A DNA stretch of 64,000 nt, from assembly GCF_028389875.1 (NCBI RefSeq), contig NC_084702.1:70529582-70593581 (forward strand). The letters are read 5' to 3'. The notes under the pieces are model-generated. The model had not been told where the DNA came from. It did no database searches and saw only the letters and a list, made by a program, of their open reading frames with translations. Shown here in pieces: positions 61,650-64,000 of the stretch. The position numbers and the translations under genes were made by a program. How positions within the stretch are numbered: position 1 is the first letter of the stretch; the number at the start of each line of letters is the position of its first letter. This stretch comes from Rhea pennata. Its lineage: Eukaryota; Chordata; Aves; Rheiformes; Rheidae.

Positions 61650-62410
61650 GTGCGGCTGTGCGGTGTGCGTGCATCGCGCTGCGCGTGCAGTGTGTGTGCA
61701 TCGCTGGCTGTGTGTGCAGCGTGCGATGTGTGTGCATCGTGCTGTGTGTGTGGTGTGCGTGCATCGCGCTGTGTGCACAGCATGCGATGTGCGTGCATCG
61801 CGCTGTGTGTGCGGTGTGCATGCATCGCGCTGCGTGCACAGCATGCGGTGTGCGTGCATCGTGCTGTGTGTGCGGTGTATGGTGTGCGTGCATCGCGTTG
61901 CGTGTGCAGTGTGTGTGCATCGCTGGCTGTGTGTGCAGCGTGCGATGTGTGTGCATCGTGCTGTGTGTGTGGTGTGCGTGCATCGCGCTGTGTGCACAGC
62001 ATGCGATGTGCGTGCATCGCGCTGTGTGTGCGGTGTGCATGCATCGCGCTGCGTGCACAGCATGCGGTGTGCGTGCATCGTGCTGTGTGTGCGGTGTATG
62101 GTGTGCGTGCATCGCGTTGCGTGTGCAGTGTGTGTGCATCGCTGGCTGTGTGTGCAGCGTGCGATGTGTGTGCATCGTGCTGTGTGTGCGGTGTGCATGC
62201 ATCGCGCTGTGTGCACAGCATGCGGTGTGCGTGCATCGCGCTGTGTGTGCGGTGTACGGTGTGCGTGCATCGCGTTGCGCGTGCAGTGTGTGTGCATCGC
62301 TGGCTGTGTGTGCAGCGTGCGATGTGTGTGCATCGCGCTGTGTGCACAGTGTGCGGTGTGCGTGCATCGCGCTGCATGTGCAGCGTGCGGTGTGCGTCCT
62401 GTGCGTGCAC
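61650..62410. repeat. Higher-order tandem repeat, 219-bp period, GTGTGCGTGCATCGCGCTGT-like units
   Basis: The array is built from units of roughly 20-40 bp ending in GCATCGCGCTG or close variants. These form a higher-order period of 219 bp: the marker TGTGTGTGCATCGCTGGCTG starts at 61691, 61910, 62129 and 62287. By reading, the copies at 61691-61909 and 61910-62128 appear identical; the third is shortened to 158 bp by loss of 61 bp. The array is almost free of stops in several frames on both strands because 219 is a multiple of three and the units contain few TA dinucleotides. The plus strand reads Cys/Ala/Val-rich and the minus strand reads as Thr/His/Cys/Ala/Arg repeats. I take it as a minisatellite, not a gene. 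Confidence 0.9.
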
Positions 62411-63006
62411 ACACGCTTCCAGCAGAGCCGTGCTCCGCCGCTGGCGTTGGCACCAGCTCTCTCCAAAACCGCTGCGCTCTGGCTGAGGCCGGCACTGGAG
62501 AAGTGACAGGGTGGCAGGTTCCCCCGCTGCTTGCTCATTCTCTGTGTGCCAATAGCGCTGTTTTCCTTTTTCGTGGCAGCATCCTTTTCATGCAAAGTTA
62601 TCAAAGTGCGAAACGAGATTTGTTTGCAAGGGCAGGAGGCGGCCTGGGCTGGGGGCGAGGTGTGAGCACCTTGCTCGTGGGGTTGAAAGCAGACGGGAGA
62701 AACGCAGCCCTTCCTCGGGGCGCCGGGGCCCTCTGCAAGTGCCACGTCGTTATTTTTATCCACTAGCACCAGCTGCTGGACGCTGGTGGAAACAGGAAAA
62801 AGCAGAAATCTGAGAGTCCCTTTGAAAAAGAAGGTGTAAAAGCAGCAGGGGAAGCTGCCACCGTTTCGCGCAGGGATGGAGGCGGCGAAGGAGCCGTCGA
62901 CTGGGCACGGGCCCCACAGGCGGGAACCAGTGCAGAACAGAGCGCCAAAAGCTGCTTTTCCGGGGAAAGAAAACAAAACAAAAAAACAAAAAAAAACAAA
63001 AAAAAC
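62411..63006. other. Spacer between tandem repeat and avidin-like gene
   Basis: Moderately GC-rich with no recognised exon. It ends in an A-rich stretch (about 62968-63003) that lies just beyond the poly(A) signal of the avidin-like gene on the minus strand. Confidence 0.6.
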
Positions 63007-63151
63007 TTTATTTTTCCCCAATGCACGGTGCTCCCCTTGCGCCATGTGTGCCGAAACCCGTCCGCGCCGCCGGGCCGTGAGCTGCGGGAACGCGGCCGGT
63101 GAGCAGGACGCCGGCGTCTCCCGGCGGCGCCGGCCTCGCCGCCGCTTGCCG
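63007..63151 (-). terminator. 3'UTR and poly(A) signal of the avidin-like gene
   Basis: About 140 nt follow the stop codon and end in AATAAA (minus strand, 63012-63007). The short UTR and close signal complete a compact gene of under 1 kb. Confidence 0.8.
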
Positions 63152-63936
63152 TCACTTTATCCGGGTGAAAACGCTCGTGCCGATCCTGCAGGGAGCCCCG
63201 CGGCCCGCTCGCGTCGGTCGCCGTGGCTCCGGCGGGCGCGCGGCCGGCCCCCCGCCCCCCTTCGGCCCCGCGGCCTCCCCACGCCGGGGCGGGGGGGGAG
63301 GGTTCACCCCCCTGTGCCGCCGCCGCGGCGGCCGCTCACCTGGTGGCTCTCCAGTCCTCGGCGGGGCTCCGCGCCTCCTCCCGCAGGAGCCACACGGCGT
63401 GCAGGGCCTCCTCGCCGGCCTCGTCCACGTAGCACTGGCCCACGAAGGCCGTCACCTCGGCGCCCGGCGCCTCTGCGGGGGCCGGCGTGAGCCGCAGCCG
63501 CCGCCGCCGGCCCCCGGCCGCCGGCCCCGCCGCCGCCGCCTACCTCGCTGCCGCCAGCGCACGGTGAAGGAGAAGGTGGGCTGCGCCCGGAGCCCCGCGG
63601 CCGGCTGCGAGCCCCTCAGCGGCGAGGACGGCGCCCCGGGGCCCGCGGCGGCGCCCGGCAGGAAGGAGCCCGAGAAGCCGCCGTCCTTCCCGAGGACGGA
63701 CACCACCAGGCGGGAGCCGCCGTCGCTCCGCCACGAGCCGGAGAGGACGCACTGGAAGGCGAGGGCCGCCGTGGGGCAGGGCGCCGGAGGGCAGCACCGG
63801 GCCGGGCCTCCGCGGAGCCTCCCGGCCTCTCCGCCGCCTCCCGCCGCGCCGCGCCGGCCCCTACCTTCCTCCCGGCCGGGCTGGCGCCCATCACCGTGGC
63901 GAGGGCCAGCAGCAGGGCAAGCGCGCCGCTCCCCAT
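63152..63936 (-). CDS. Avidin-family biotin-binding protein, complete, divergent
   Basis: Four coding exons on the minus strand: 63865-63936, 63544-63751, 63340-63472 and 63152-63185; 447 nt, 148 residues plus stop. Exon phases match the four-exon avidin gene. Exon 1 gives a signal peptide (core ALALLLALATVMG) and ends in RK before the first mature Cys. The family core is clear: CVLSGSW, PLRGSQ, QPTFSFTVRW, FVGQCYVDEAG, VWLLREE, DWRATRIGTSVFTR. The four Trp equal to chicken avidin Trp10, 70, 97 and 110 and the Cys4-Cys83 pair are kept, so a secreted eight-stranded barrel is expected. Several biotin contacts differ (see findings). The WLLREE and GTxVFTR words look closer to the bird biotin-binding proteins (BBP) than to egg-white avidin, so no symbol is assigned. 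Codons are extremely GC-rich at third positions, unlike TLN1 and CREB3. Confidence 0.9.
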
Positions 63937-63978
63937 GGCCGCGGGGCCGCCTGCGCCCCGGCCCGCGCCCCGGCCCCC

Positions 63979-63984
63979 TTTATA
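63979..63984 (-). promoter_or_regulatory. TATA box of the avidin-like gene
   Basis: TATAAA on the minus strand in GGCTATAAAGGGG, 43 bp upstream of the ATG at 63936. Transcription would start about 30 bp downstream, leaving a leader of only about 15-20 nt. The window ends 16 bp upstream, so distal elements are not visible. Confidence 0.8.
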
Positions 63985-64000
63985 GCCCCGCGGCCGCGCG

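Noticed and set aside
61380-63045. Open frames of 328-543 codons through the tandem repeat as a Cys/His-rich repeat protein
   Set aside because: Openness is explained by the 219-bp period and lack of stops in the unit; similar frames exist on both strands and in several phases, with no family resemblance.
63540-63797. 85-codon minus-strand frame rich in Arg and Leu over the avidin-like exon 2
   Set aside because: It is a shifted frame; the other frame encodes the conserved avidin core with matching splice phases.

Overview
This window is vertebrate nuclear DNA, most likely avian (or another sauropsid). The evidence is intron-rich genes with GT-AG splice sites, a decayed CR1-type LINE, CpG-island promoters, and a gene of the avidin/biotin-binding-protein family. 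TLN1, CREB3 and avidin genes are Z-linked in chicken, so an avian Z chromosome is the best guess. The sequence does not fix the species.

Layout. (1) Positions 2728-33618, minus strand: 49 consecutive coding exons of talin-1 (TLN1), from the start codon to residue ~2255 of a ~2541-residue protein. All exons join in frame. The last ~285 residues (end of R12, the R13 actin-binding domain and the dimerisation helix) are not in the window. (2) Positions 1-2727: sequence beyond the last visible TLN1 exon, with several unidentified protein-like open segments on the minus strand. (3) Positions 33653-52921: a 19-kb first intron of TLN1, with simple repeats and an internal CpG island near 47.2-47.8 kb. 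(4) ~52.9-53.3 kb: a CpG-island promoter between a probable non-coding TLN1 exon 1 (minus) and a probable non-coding CREB3 exon 1 (plus), with an NRF-1-type palindrome, GC boxes and a perfect CRE. (5) 54466-58334, plus strand: complete CREB3 (Luman) in nine coding exons, 457 codons plus stop, with poly(A) signal at 59344. (6) 59.4-63.0 kb: an intergenic stretch with a striking 219-bp higher-order tandem repeat at ~61.65-62.41 kb. (7) 63152-63936, minus strand: a complete, very GC-rich, four-exon avidin-family gene with TATA box and poly(A) signal.

The genes do not form a pathway. Talin-1 couples integrins to actin, CREB3 is an ER-membrane bZIP transcription factor released by proteolysis, and the avidin-like protein is predicted to be secreted. 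TLN1 and CREB3 are linked by shared promoter architecture. The strongest candidates for follow-up are the divergent avidin paralogue, the frame-preserving tandem repeat, an in-frame alternative acceptor in CREB3, and the unexplained segments beside the truncated talin gene.
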